Shown one piece after another: positions 29,682-37,445 of a stretch of 47,831 bases of DNA. Position 1 is the stretch's first letter. Every line of letters begins with the position of its first letter. The translations under genes were made by a program, and so were the position numbers. Source of the DNA: Clostridium sp. AT4 (GTDB lineage Bacteria; Bacillota; Clostridia; Lachnospirales; Lachnospiraceae); contig NZ_LN999823.1 of the NCBI RefSeq assembly GCF_001517625.2, positions 1 through 47,831 of the forward strand. The letters are read 5' to 3'. A model generated the notes under the pieces. That model saw nothing but the letters and a program-made list of their open reading frames with translations, was not told where the DNA came from and searched no databases.

Positions 29682-30546
29682 CTGTCTCCCCCTCTCTCAA
29701 AAACTCCCTCGTCCGCTCCATCATGATCGCATCATAGTCCACATCCCTTTGTTCAAAGTTGTGGAACCGGTTGGACGATGGACCGGGAGTCTTTTCGCAG
29801 GCAGGTTTCCCCTCTGTCGGGTTCCGGTAGTTCCCGTCTAACACCTTGGCCATATTGGCATCAGCAATCAGCCAGTCAAACGTAGCAGACCAGTTCCTGC
29901 GGTTTTTGCCCTTCAAAAAGTCGCTTTCCTCCGCAGCCTCAAAAAGCCGGCGGAAGTCCTCAACGGTATATCCTGCCCTCAGTCTCGCACGGATCGCCTT
30001 CTTCCTCGCTTCCGACAGCTTCACCAGGCGGGGATACGACCCGCAAACGGAATTATATAATTCTCGAATCGTGGTGATCTGGGAGGAAAAGTCGTCCGGC
30101 TTTTCTGGTACCTCTTCAGAGGTACTCTTTTTATTTTGTTTTTGTTTATGTTTATATATGTCTGCGCTTTGTACTTCGCTTTCTACTACGGGAAATACTT
30201 CGCTTTTTACTTCGCTATATACTTCGCTTTTTACTACGTTTTTGAAAGTGAAATACACCATTTTGTATTTATTAGGGCTTCCTTTTCTGCCCTTCTGGTA
30301 GATGATACGGCCAGCCTTTATGAGTTCGTCCCTCGCCTTGATGAATGTGGCTTCTCGACCCATTGACATGGCTGCCATCAATCTCAGGTTATCTACTATA
30401 ACCCACTCGCTCCACCCGCTCCGGTTGAAATAGTTCATCATCTTGTACCATAACAACTGCGACGGGATCGGTAAGTAGTTAGTTTCGAGCCATCGTTCGA
30501 AGGCTATGATCTCTGCCAGATAATTGATCTCCATGTAGGCTGTCAC
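29671..30546 (-). CDS. phage replication initiator / replisome organizer-like protein
   Basis: 291 aa starting at GTG 30546 (ATG 30534 is an alternative). The N-terminal winged-helix part resembles phage replisome organizers: PIPSQLLWYKMMNYFNRSGW, VIVDNLRLMAAMSMGREATF, then GRIIYQKGRKGSPNKYK. A repetitive linker KSEVYSEVKSEV...VESEV is encoded by 12-bp iterons (30172-30240). The C-terminal domain has YNSVCGSYPRLVKLSEARK and a DnaD-like FLKGKNRRNWSATFDWLI. It would bind the internal iterons and recruit host helicase. Confidence 0.83.
   Translation of the reverse strand: MTAYMEINYLAEIIAFERWLETNYLPIPSQLLWYKMMNYFNRSGWSEWVIVDNLRLMAAMSMGREATFIKARDELIKAGRIIYQKGRKGSPNKYKMVYFTFKNVVKSEVYSEVKSEVFPVVESEVQSADIYKHKQKQNKKSTSEEVPEKPDDFSSQITTIRELYNSVCGSYPRLVKLSEARKKAIRARLRAGYTVEDFRRLFEAAEESDFLKGKNRRNWSATFDWLIADANMAKVLDGNYRNPTEGKPACEKTPGPSSNRFHNFEQRDVDYDAIMMERTREFLREGETDGR
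30172..30240. repeat. 12-bp iteron array, probable prophage replication origin
   Basis: TACTTCGCT occurs at 30172, 30196, 30208 and 30220; TACTACG variants at 30184 and 30232 fill the same 12-bp register, giving six units. Immediately to the left is an A/T-rich tract (30125-30165) suitable for unwinding. Position inside the initiator gene is the usual origin location in lambdoid and Firmicutes siphoviruses. Confidence 0.7.
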
Positions 30547-30894
30547 CTACCTCTCTTTCGCTTTTAATTCCCTCCAGGCCTGAGCGTCCCTGTATAACTC
30601 CATCCAGTCCACGAACCGCATCGTCACCAGCCATTCGCAACGGTCTTTCCGATGGAACACTGCCGGAAGAAGCCCTTTGGCGGCGTCTCTGACCGCCTGT
30701 GATACCGCATCCAAAAGATTCAGCTTCTCTACCCGCTTGCACTCTATATGGATGCCTGGGAGCCCTACCACGTCCGCATCACCGGAGGTCCCGCAATACT
30801 GCTGCCCCCTGCGGCAGTCATAACCGTACTCCCTCAAAAGCCCTGCCAGCTCACGCTCCCCGCGCTTGCCTTTTTCTCTCTGTGATTTTCCCAT
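30547..30894 (-). CDS. Holliday junction resolvase-like endonuclease
   Basis: 115 aa from the ATG at 30894 (GAAAGG upstream). Core: KGKRGERELAGLLREYGYDC, SGDADVVGLPGIHIECKRVE. The E (RGERE), D (DADVVG) and E-x-K (IECKR) form the PD-(D/E)xK nuclease site of Hjc/VRR-type enzymes. It probably resolves branched recombination or replication intermediates. The stop abuts the GTG start of the initiator gene. Confidence 0.78.
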   Translation of the reverse strand: MGKSQREKGKRGERELAGLLREYGYDCRRGQQYCGTSGDADVVGLPGIHIECKRVEKLNLLDAVSQAVRDAAKGLLPAVFHRKDRCEWLVTMRFVDWMELYRDAQAWRELKAKER

Positions 30895-31010
30895 GCTATT
30901 ACCTTTCAAAAAGGGGCGGCGGTCAAAAGGTACAAACCCGGCCGCCCCGGCCAACACCTCTGGTCATTTAATACCGTGACATATCAAATCCCACCAAAAG
31001 GCTGCACTGC

Positions 31011-31763
31011 TTATCCGATGATTGTAATATGGTCTCTTACATTTGGCTGCATATGGGACACTGCCTGCGCCAGATATTCCTTGATATTTGCTACTGCCTC
31101 ATTCCTCCAGAGGCCGTTCTGTGCCTCCTGGAGCATAAAGGTAGGTTCTCCCTTATCACCCACGCGGAACACGAACGCACTGGCAGGCTGTCCCACCTCC
31201 TGGAAGGTACGGTACGGGACCAGTGTCACCGGGTTCGGCACCTTCACATCTGCCTTTGCTGCTGCACCTACCGTCATAACAGCCACCTGGGAGATCCCGT
31301 CATCTGCATAGCTCTGATCGTTCTTGCGCTCCACATTCCCGGCCATCTTCTGGACCAGTTCCAGATCTTCGCTCGGCTGGAAATTGGCCTGCAGCTCGAT
31401 CATGAATGCCTCCTGATCGTACCAGTGGCCGAAACGGAATTCATTTACCTCTGCATTTACCTCAAACAGGCACTCTCTTGTGCGTTCCGCATCCAGCGCA
31501 GTGATCAGACGCACCCGCTTGGGATTTACGATATGGATAATCATATCCGTATCCTTCGGGAACTCCTCATGGCAGGCCCCGATGTAGTCAAGAAGGGCGG
31601 TAAGACTGGAAGCCTCCAGCTCCGTCGCCTTATCTGCGTTGTCATAACGCTTTAAGCTCTTGTTGGCGTATGTATGTCCGCAGATCTCAATAACCTCGGT
31701 CTTCTCATTTTCCCTTGCCAGCCCTTCAACGTGTTCTAATGCATCCTTTAATCCCTCTAACAT
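31011..31763 (-). CDS. DUF2303 (YfdQ-like) phage protein
   Basis: 250 aa. Characteristic stretches: VIEICGHTYANKSLKRYD near residue 25, ALLDYIGACHEEFPKDTDM, FRFGHWYDQEAFMIELQANF and VPYRTFQEVGQPASAFVFRV. These match the DUF2303 family, which is common next to phage recombination genes; its function is not established. It lies 14 nt downstream of a small Cys-rich gene in the recombination operon. Confidence 0.8.
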   Translation of the reverse strand: MLEGLKDALEHVEGLARENEKTEVIEICGHTYANKSLKRYDNADKATELEASSLTALLDYIGACHEEFPKDTDMIIHIVNPKRVRLITALDAERTRECLFEVNAEVNEFRFGHWYDQEAFMIELQANFQPSEDLELVQKMAGNVERKNDQSYADDGISQVAVMTVGAAAKADVKVPNPVTLVPYRTFQEVGQPASAFVFRVGDKGEPTFMLQEAQNGLWRNEAVANIKEYLAQAVSHMQPNVRDHITIIG

Positions 31764-31776
31764 GGTTTTGTCCTCC

Positions 31777-31935
31777 TTATTCTTCTATGTTTCTTGGTTC
31801 ATAACAGTCACAGCAGTCCTGAGACATAGTATAGTCTCCGTATCCTTCCGACTCCTCACAGTCACAGATGAAATCCACATCATCATCACGCAGATGATAC
31901 CTGCAGGTTCCACAGCATTTCTTTTCTGATGCCAT
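31777..31935 (-). CDS. 52-aa Cys-rich small protein
   Basis: MASEKKCCGTCRYHLRDDDV, then FICDCEESEGYGDYTMSQDC and a CDCYEP ending. Seven to eight Cys in 52 residues suggest a compact zinc site; CCGTCRYH...CDC is a known pattern of small phage proteins. GAGAGAAATGG context; the gene fits the gap between the DUF2303 and replication genes with 10-14 nt spacing. Role unknown. Confidence 0.68.
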   Translation of the reverse strand: MASEKKCCGTCRYHLRDDDVDFICDCEESEGYGDYTMSQDCCDCYEPRNIEE

Positions 31936-31945
31936 TTCTCTCTCC

Positions 31946-32377
31946 TTATCTTCCGTATGCCTGTCTTAAGTCAATCGGCCCGGCCTGTACCGGCTCTTCA
32001 AAGATCTCCCCTGTTTCCGGGTCAAACTCCGGTTCCTGCCGGACATCCGTATAAGCTGCCGCAGGTGTCTCCCTTATGGAAGTTACCTGCGGAAGGCCGC
32101 TTCCCGGCTCCGACATACTGATCCGCCCAGTCCGCCCATCCTGGCCTACCAGGAATACGGTCTCAGATTTTTTGAATCCTGCCAGCTTGGTGCTGACTGA
32201 GAAATCAACCTTCAGGTTTCCACGGCCAGCGGGCTTGAATTTAATGTTTACCGTCATTCCCCGGACAGCTTCCGGATCCGTATTGGGATCCATGATGTTG
32301 CGTCCGATCTGGGTCAGGGCCATCTGGAACTTTTCTGCCAGCTCCCCGTTCGCTATCGTATCAAACGTGATCGCCAT
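31946..32377 (-). CDS. conserved early phage protein (often labelled replication terminator protein)
   Basis: 143 aa. N-terminal DTIANGELAEKFQMALTQIG, middle VNIKFKPAGRGNLKVDFSVS, Pro/Glu-rich end. The NGEL-E-F----L--IG--I-DPNT----R-M---I-FKP pattern is that of a protein found between RecT and DUF2303 genes in many clostridial phages. The replication-terminator label is by transfer only; I would treat the function as unknown. Confidence 0.7.
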   Translation of the reverse strand: MAITFDTIANGELAEKFQMALTQIGRNIMDPNTDPEAVRGMTVNIKFKPAGRGNLKVDFSVSTKLAGFKKSETVFLVGQDGRTGRISMSEPGSGLPQVTSIRETPAAAYTDVRQEPEFDPETGEIFEEPVQAGPIDLRQAYGR

Positions 32378-32399
32378 ATGCTGTGCTCACCTCCTTTCC

Positions 32400-33296
32400 T
32401 TATCCAAAGAATGCACTGGCTGCATCCTGAGGCTGTGGTACCGGCGGGGATGCTGGCTCAGGAGCAGCTGCCTGTATGGATTCTGGTTGTTCCTTTTCCT
32501 CTGACGGCACATCTGCAACCACCATATCAGCATCACTTTCTACATACTCTTTGGTGCCATCCTCACGAATTACTGCCATATCTGCGTCTATCGCCTGTAT
32601 TAAGTCAATCGACATGATTCCCCACTTGCTAATCAACTGGCGAAGCATTGTCTTATACGCCATGCCATCAAAATCCTTCGCCCAGAATGTCCACTTTGTC
32701 CCTTTCTCCAGGTCCTTTTTATATCCGGGGCTGTATTTCTTGGCATGGTTCTCCATCTTTTCCCGGCTCCAGTACATGGCCTTGCGGAAGCCGTTGGTAT
32801 ACTCAAACATGGTGTAATATCCCATGGTCGGTGTATTTTCCCGTTCTTCTTCGTCTTCGATCAGGCGTACCTCAATTTCCTCATTCAAGGGATCGAACCG
32901 GATCAGTTCCCCTTCTTTGATCGCCAGCACAGTCAGTTTCTTATACTGGCCGCTGCGGGTAGCCAGCTGGATATAGCCCTTATACCCAAGCTGGAACTGG
33001 GCCTCTTTCTCTCCCTTTGACCGGTTATCATACGGCACCATATAATACTGGCCCAGCTGGGGGCTGGGGGAAAGGTTCAACGATTCCCCCAGAAGCGCTG
33101 CGCTTAATATGCTGCTGTTGGTACACTCCTGCAATGCCGGATTGACCTGGACAGCAGAAACGATGCTGGAAATAAAACGGGTGCCGTTCTTTCCCCCTAC
33201 TACCTTATTGATCTGGTCCTTTACTACATCCTGGGTCAGATATGCCGTAAGCCCCATTCTCCTCTGTCTGTTTGCAAGATTGTTATTTACTGCCAT
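32400..33296 (-). CDS. recT: RecT single-strand annealing protein
   Basis: 298 aa. NPALQECTNSSILSAALLGE (about residues 53-72), LNLSPSPQLGQYYMVPYDN, FQLGYKGYIQLATRSGQYK and KWTFWAKDFDGMAYKTMLR are diagnostic RecT segments. The tail (residues 255-298) is Pro/Glu-rich and disordered. It anneals homologous single strands during phage recombination and works with the YqaJ-type exonuclease encoded two genes upstream. Confidence 0.95.
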   Translation of the reverse strand: MAVNNNLANRQRRMGLTAYLTQDVVKDQINKVVGGKNGTRFISSIVSAVQVNPALQECTNSSILSAALLGESLNLSPSPQLGQYYMVPYDNRSKGEKEAQFQLGYKGYIQLATRSGQYKKLTVLAIKEGELIRFDPLNEEIEVRLIEDEEERENTPTMGYYTMFEYTNGFRKAMYWSREKMENHAKKYSPGYKKDLEKGTKWTFWAKDFDGMAYKTMLRQLISKWGIMSIDLIQAIDADMAVIREDGTKEYVESDADMVVADVPSEEKEQPESIQAAAPEPASPPVPQPQDAASAFFG

Positions 33297-33311
33297 AACT
33301 CCTTATCCTCC

Positions 33312-34193
33312 TTAATTCTTCGGTACCGGCTCAAACCGGATGCCGTTATCGTTTAAAAATGCCTTAAGTTTCATCAGCTGCGCCATGGTGGCATATACCC
33401 GGAAGTCGATCACATTGACCGGCTCCTCTACGGTTTCCATCTTCTGGGGCATTTCCTTAGGTGGCTCCGGTTCGGTTGCTCTTCCGGCCTGCATAACCCG
33501 GTCGGCCTCTGCCTTTCGGGCGGCCTCACGTTCTGCCTTCCGGCGTTCCTGCTCCTCCATGTACAGGCGCCGGTTCTCCGCTTCCGCCTCCAGCTGGTTC
33601 CGTTTTGCCATGGCGGCGCCGATATCATAGGTCTGTAAAAATACCTGCTTCATATCCCCAGCATAAGGGCTGTCCACCTCATTCAGGATCGCCAGACCCT
33701 CATCTACCTTCTGGATCAGTGCAAGGATCTCCTCTTTGATGGACTTCATGGTAGTGGATGCATTGGCATACTGGGGCTTCATCACCCGGTCAAAGGGGAG
33801 GCACTGGCCGATATCATGGATATTGGCCTCATAGAACTCCTTGATCTTTGCCGTCTTTTCTTCCCTCTGGCGGCTCTCATAATCCTTGATCTGAGTATCA
33901 ATCTTATCAATGGCACCCTGGACGATCCCGGTCAGCTCCTTGATCTGCTCACCAAACAGCTCATCCGGCTCCAGCAGCTTCTTGCGGATCGCAGTCCGCT
34001 CTCCCTTCACGGCCTCTACAAACTTATTCAGCGTGACCCGGTCGGCCTTGGCTGCCTTGATGGTTTCATCTGTGTAGACGGTTGCCGCATATTCCTTAGC
34101 TTTGGCTGTAACCTCTTCCTTCAGCTCCTCGAAATTCCATTCGATCTTCTTTAAATATCCGCCTTCCTGCGGATTATAGATTTTTAATTCCAT
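33312..34193 (-). CDS. DUF1351 phage protein
   Basis: 293 aa from ATG 34193 with GAGGAGG upstream; the open frame extends further but overlaps the exonuclease gene. The N-terminal two-thirds is coiled coil (NFEELKEEVTAKAKEYAATV, TLNKFVEAVKGERTAIRKKL). The C-terminus has PVNVIDFRVYATMAQLMKLK, a small alpha/beta domain. DUF1351 proteins lie between exonuclease and RecT genes in Gram-positive phages and are thought to assist recombination; mechanism unknown. Confidence 0.83.
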   Translation of the reverse strand: MELKIYNPQEGGYLKKIEWNFEELKEEVTAKAKEYAATVYTDETIKAAKADRVTLNKFVEAVKGERTAIRKKLLEPDELFGEQIKELTGIVQGAIDKIDTQIKDYESRQREEKTAKIKEFYEANIHDIGQCLPFDRVMKPQYANASTTMKSIKEEILALIQKVDEGLAILNEVDSPYAGDMKQVFLQTYDIGAAMAKRNQLEAEAENRRLYMEEQERRKAEREAARKAEADRVMQAGRATEPEPPKEMPQKMETVEEPVNVIDFRVYATMAQLMKLKAFLNDNGIRFEPVPKN

Positions 34194-34210
34194 ACGTTCC
34201 TCCTCTGCCT

Positions 34211-34864
34211 TTATATCGTCGGGAGAAGCAAATCCGGCCTGTGGCCTTCCACTACGCAAGTCCAGAAACGCTGTTCTGCTTCCACCAGATACCGGATATC
34301 CTCCTCAATGTCCTTTCTTTCGATGAAATAGTGCTTGACTGTAATCCGCAGTTCCCCATGCCATTCGCTCTTAAGCTGGGCTTTCAAAACTGCAAAATCA
34401 TACTCTGTCACTGCCAGATAATGGAGCACCTGGCAATAATAATTGTCCGGTATCTTACCATTCCATTTTTCACGCTGCATACTCTGTAGAATATTAGTGG
34501 TCTTGATTTCCAGTATCCCGCGCCGTCCCTGCTCATCCACCAGCTCACCATCCAAAGAAGCATGCATCCACGGGTACCGGTCGTTGATGAACATATTATC
34601 TTCATCGTAGAATACCTGATATTCCGGGAAATCCATGGAGAATAGTGCCCGTAGATGTTTTTCTGCTTCTGTGCCGTACCGGACATAATCCTTATCTGAA
34701 ATATCCTCCGGCATCACCAGCCCCATCTTTTCTTCCCACAGCTGCACGTTGTCTTTGTACGGGTTCATACCTACACAGGCACTGGCATCCGACCCGCCGA
34801 TATGGTTCTTCCGGCCCTTAAGCCATTCCTCCCGGCTGGCAAATATATGCTTAGTGACTGCCAT
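34211..34864 (-). CDS. YqaJ-family viral recombinase exonuclease
   Basis: 217 aa from ATG 34864 (GGGAGG 9 nt upstream; GTG 34873 possible). GGSDASACVGMNPYK near residue 27 begins the YqaJ domain. The nuclease site residues are in HASLDGELVD (D), GILEIKTTN (E-x-K) and the DNYYCQVLHYLAVTEYDFA helix (QVLHY motif). It digests double-strand ends to give single strands for RecT. Confidence 0.92.
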   Translation of the reverse strand: MAVTKHIFASREEWLKGRKNHIGGSDASACVGMNPYKDNVQLWEEKMGLVMPEDISDKDYVRYGTEAEKHLRALFSMDFPEYQVFYDEDNMFINDRYPWMHASLDGELVDEQGRRGILEIKTTNILQSMQREKWNGKIPDNYYCQVLHYLAVTEYDFAVLKAQLKSEWHGELRITVKHYFIERKDIEEDIRYLVEAEQRFWTCVVEGHRPDLLLPTI

Positions 34865-35021
34865 CCGCAGCACCCTCCCTCCTCATAATCTTTCCGCAGT
34901 TCGGACATGGTGTGATCTCCCCAAGGAGGGACCACATCCAGACACCACAGGAGCAGGCCAGGAAGTAAAACGGGGATGTAATCCTGACCTGGCTGCCGGG
35001 GTATGTAGTGGGGCGGGTCAT
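34851..35021 (-). CDS. small zinc-ribbon protein
   Basis: 56 aa. The ATG at 35021 overlaps the stop of the upstream gene (ATGA), which fixes the start. A hydrophobic part FYFLACSCGVWMWSLLG is followed by CPNCGKIMRR. Four Cys (CSC...CPNC) likely bind one zinc. It overlaps the exonuclease start by 14 nt. Function unknown. Confidence 0.65.
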   Translation of the reverse strand: MTRPTTYPGSQVRITSPFYFLACSCGVWMWSLLGEITPCPNCGKIMRREGAADGSH

Positions 35022-35317
35022 TTGGACAGCCTTTCCAGGCATTTCTCCTTCGCTGCTTCACCTACGATACGAGCTAATTCTGTCAATACATGAACAGCAC
35101 CCAAATCATCAACAGCCATACTGCTAACTGCATCCACCATACTTTTGGCAAGACATTTAGTAAGGTCATCTGAGGATATGTTTTCTCTCTCACCTATGCA
35201 GATCACCGTTGTGTCCACTCCATTCTTCTCCTTATTGCCTGTCAGACAGATTGCAAAAGCAATCTCGCTTTCAACTGTTTTTTTGATTCCCTCATATAAA
35301 ATTGTTGTGTTTACCAT
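35018..35317 (-). CDS. hypothetical early phage protein
   Basis: 99 aa. N-terminal half is beta-rich (IAFAICLTGNKEKNGVDTTV, then ICIGERENI) and the C-terminal half helical (LAKSMVDAVSSMAVDDLGAV). No family recognised and no membrane segment. Coupled by a 4-nt overlap to the next small gene. Confidence 0.55.
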   Translation of the reverse strand: MVNTTILYEGIKKTVESEIAFAICLTGNKEKNGVDTTVICIGERENISSDDLTKCLAKSMVDAVSSMAVDDLGAVHVLTELARIVGEAAKEKCLERLSK

Positions 35318-35360
35318 TGATTTTTCTCCTGTTCTCCCTCATAATAGAGGGTGTTGATTT

Positions 35361-35492
35361 TTAGTTTCTGGGCCTGCCACAGCTGCAACTGTGCAGGTCC
35401 TTTTTCTTCCTGTAACTCAGGCACGGGTACATCCTGCTCCGCTCTATACACCGGTTCTTATTACGGCAAGTACCGCAAGCATCCTTCTTCAT
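35361..35492 (-). CDS. 43-aa Cys-rich small protein
   Basis: MKKDACGTCRNKNRCIERSR, then MYPCLSYRKKKDLHSCSC. Seven Cys and many basic residues in 43 positions. GTGAGGAGGTGAGGAAGG precedes the ATG. Cys-rich mini-proteins recur in this operon (31777, 27889, 34851), so this is likely another zinc-binding one. Confidence 0.6.
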   Translation of the reverse strand: MKKDACGTCRNKNRCIERSRMYPCLSYRKKKDLHSCSCGRPRN

Positions 35493-35508
35493 CCTTCCTC
35501 ACCTCCTC

Positions 35509-35730
35509 TCACAGTGTTATCATCCCGGAAGCCACCAACAGCAGCACCGTCTCCGCGCCCAACAGGAACGCCATCACGGTAGACAGCCTGCCAAACATCC
35601 GCACATCCTTATGGCTCTGTCTGAGCTGCTCTCCGGCGATCTGGCCCAGCTTGAGGATCTGCTGTTCCTCCTCCCGAGTGACTACAATGCCCTCCACTGG
35701 GGCCTCATATTTAATTGCTTCTGGTTGCAT
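35509..35730 (-). CDS. small membrane-anchored early protein
   Basis: 73 aa. Residues 1-48 are polar and helical (REEEQQILKLGQIAGEQLRQ), then one membrane helix STVMAFLLGAETVLLLVASG at the C-terminus. Tail-anchored topology predicted. Function unknown; it may tether a replication component to the membrane. Confidence 0.6.
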   Translation of the reverse strand: MQPEAIKYEAPVEGIVVTREEEQQILKLGQIAGEQLRQSHKDVRMFGRLSTVMAFLLGAETVLLLVASGMITL

Positions 35731-35739
35731 GATTCCCTC

Positions 35740-35979
35740 CTATAAAATCGTATTTCTCTGCTCCTGCGGCACGTCCAGTACGTTGCAGATCGCCCAGAGA
35801 TCATTCAGCCGGAACGTTCCGGGATTCCGTTTTCGTTGGACGAATGTCCCCGGATTGATGCCTGCCGCCTTGGCTACCATCGCATCGGTCATGCCCTTAC
35901 GCTGCTTATGCTCTGCGATAATAGCCTTAATGTTATCACTCCGCTGCCTGCTATAGGCCATGTACTCCCTTGCTGTCAT
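35740..35979 (-). CDS. Cro/XRE-type DNA-binding protein, first gene of the early operon
   Basis: 79 aa. Helix-turn-helix in MTDAMVAKAAGINPGTFVQR, with the recognition helix PGTFVQRKRNP. GAGAGGAGGTATCACCC precedes the ATG. As the first gene of the long leftward operon it may act as an early regulator. It has only weak resemblance to the Cro-like gene at 38263. Confidence 0.72.
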   Translation of the reverse strand: MTAREYMAYSRQRSDNIKAIIAEHKQRKGMTDAMVAKAAGINPGTFVQRKRNPGTFRLNDLWAICNVLDVPQEQRNTIL

Positions 35980-36013
35980 GGGTGATACCTCCTCTCTTAA
36001 TCTTTAAACTTCC

Positions 36014-36042
36014 TTGCCATTTCCTCTTTTCTGCCCTATACT
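36014..36042 (+). promoter_or_regulatory. promoter of the rightward 120-aa gene
   Basis: TTGCCA (36014-36019), 17 bp, TATACT (36037-36042). The mRNA would begin near 36049, about 36 nt before the ATG at 36085. Confidence 0.6.
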
Positions 36043-36045
36043 TTG

Positions 36046-36073
36046 TTTATAATTTTAATTTTAAAAAACACAA
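36046..36073 (-). promoter_or_regulatory. candidate early leftward promoter
   Basis: TTGTGT (36073-36068), 16 bp, TATAAA (36051-36046) on the minus strand, 67 nt ahead of the XRE gene. It overlaps the divergent promoter region face to face, so the two may interfere with each other. Confidence 0.4.
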
Positions 36074-36084
36074 AAGAGGTAAAT

Positions 36085-36447
36085 ATGACTTACAAACAAA
36101 AGCAATTATTAAAAACTATAGCTATCTTAACTGATCGAACAGAGCAGACTTTTTTCTACGATCCTGATAATCAGTGTTTCTCCCTATATGACACAGATAA
36201 AAACATTAATGCACGAATTTTTTCAGGTCAAATATCTGGAATGGTAAATGACTTAGAATCAAAAAAATATATTAAATTCCTGCCGACTTACGGTGCTGAT
36301 TACCAAAATATGTGCCTGACATATAAGGGGTTGCATTATTGGTACTTTACATTTGAAAAAATGGTAAGCTTCCTTTTCAAATCTGTGGTTGTCCCTATTG
36401 TGGTTTCTGTAATAACTACAGTCATCACCCTTTATATAAAAGGGTAA
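36085..36447 (+). CDS. small protein with winged-helix-like N-terminus and C-terminal membrane anchor
   Basis: 120 aa from ATG 36085 (AAAGAGG upstream). MTYKQKQLLKTIAILTDRTE begins a helical domain; LESKKYIKFLPTYGADYQNM with LTYKGLHYWYF looks like the wing of a YjcQ/winged-helix fold. The C-terminal 25 residues form a membrane helix (VVVPIVVSVITTVITLYIKG). It lies against the flow of early genes, A/T-rich, with its own promoter: a typical lysogen-expressed cargo gene. Function unknown. Confidence 0.65.
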   Translation: MTYKQKQLLKTIAILTDRTEQTFFYDPDNQCFSLYDTDKNINARIFSGQISGMVNDLESKKYIKFLPTYGADYQNMCLTYKGLHYWYFTFEKMVSFLFKSVVVPIVVSVITTVITLYIKG

Positions 36448-36565
36448 CTACAATGGAAGTAATCATACTCAGGAAAATTGTCCACAACATATGCGTTATT
36501 TTCCTATTCTGTTCTTCGATTCGTTTTTGTGCTCGCTCATGTTCTTCTTCCCAATTGTAGGACAT
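36425..36565 (-). CDS. 46-aa tail-anchored peptide overlapping the convergent gene
   Basis: MSYNWEEEHERAQKRIEEQN then a membrane segment MLWTIFLSMITSIVVTLLYKG at the C-terminus. GGGAGGTGAGAATATA precedes the ATG. Its last eight codons overlap, on the other strand, the last codons of the 120-aa gene at 36085-36447; both proteins end in a membrane helix followed by YKG/YIKG. Function unknown. Confidence 0.55.
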   Translation of the reverse strand: MSYNWEEEHERAQKRIEEQNRKITHMLWTIFLSMITSIVVTLLYKG

Positions 36566-36612
36566 TATATTCTCACCTCCCATCCTCAGTCTCCCTTAGT
36601 AGTTCCTCTACC

Positions 36613-37353
36613 TTACGCTATCCCTAAATTCATCTGAGAATTCGCTTCGTTAATCAGTTCCTCTAAATAAGTGGGAACCTCATAGCAGTCAATCAGCTCA
36701 TGGGCGTCTGCTATGTACTTCCGTTTCAGCGCTTTGTATGACTGGGGCCGACCGCTGTCATCATAGATACCGAACTCTCTCTTAACCTGATCGTAAATAT
36801 CTCGATACACCTTGGAGCGGATTTCTGTATCCTTATAAGCTTCCGACTGCTTTCCCCCTAATACGGACACGCCTTTGCGTTTTACATGACTGGACAGCTC
36901 ATCCGCTTCGGAGCCGTACAGAGGAATGTCATATTCCAGTCTGTCCATGCGCTGTTCCATCTTCACCTGCTTCTGATCGATCATCAGGATGGCTTTCATT
37001 TCAGTGGACATATTAGGCATCTCATAGGAGCCTGTCTTGCGGAGCGTTGGAAGAACCTCGGAAGTTACCCAACGCTTGAATTTCTTAGCATTTGGCATCT
37101 TACTGGAAAGAATGAGGCTGTAAAGACCTGATTCGTTGATACATACAGGATTTTGTTCTCTTCCGATGGAGTCACGAATCGTTACCCCATCCGTTTTGTC
37201 CTCTTCATCTACATGGTCAATAATCGCTTTACGTGGATTTGAGTAGCCCAAAATCTCTGTTACATCCTTACCGACAAAATAAATTTCTCCATCAATCTCG
37301 ACCGTTCTGATCTGACCGAACTCCTCATTGCTAAAAATCTGTAACTCGTGCAT
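36613..37353 (-). CDS. phage antirepressor (BRO-N plus ORF6C C-terminal domain)
   Basis: 246 aa. BRO-N: VEIDGEIYFVGKDVTEILGY, AIIDHVDEEDK, NESGLYSLILSSKMPNAKKF, FKRWVTSEVLPTLRKTGSYE. The C-terminal ORF6C domain reads RKGVSVLGGKQSEAYKD, IYDQVKREFGIYDDSG, YKALKRKYI. Such antirepressors act on the lysogeny repressor or early promoters during induction. Good ribosome binding site (GGAAGGAGG). Located between the repressor region and the early operon. Confidence 0.92.
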   Translation of the reverse strand: MHELQIFSNEEFGQIRTVEIDGEIYFVGKDVTEILGYSNPRKAIIDHVDEEDKTDGVTIRDSIGREQNPVCINESGLYSLILSSKMPNAKKFKRWVTSEVLPTLRKTGSYEMPNMSTEMKAILMIDQKQVKMEQRMDRLEYDIPLYGSEADELSSHVKRKGVSVLGGKQSEAYKDTEIRSKVYRDIYDQVKREFGIYDDSGRPQSYKALKRKYIADAHELIDCYEVPTYLEELINEANSQMNLGIA

Positions 37354-37445
37354 TTTATGTGCCTCCTTCCTAAACTTTAAACCCTAGTGGATTTTACATT
37401 TCTGTGCTACAATCTCACATATAAATTACAAAGGAGACTATAGAA

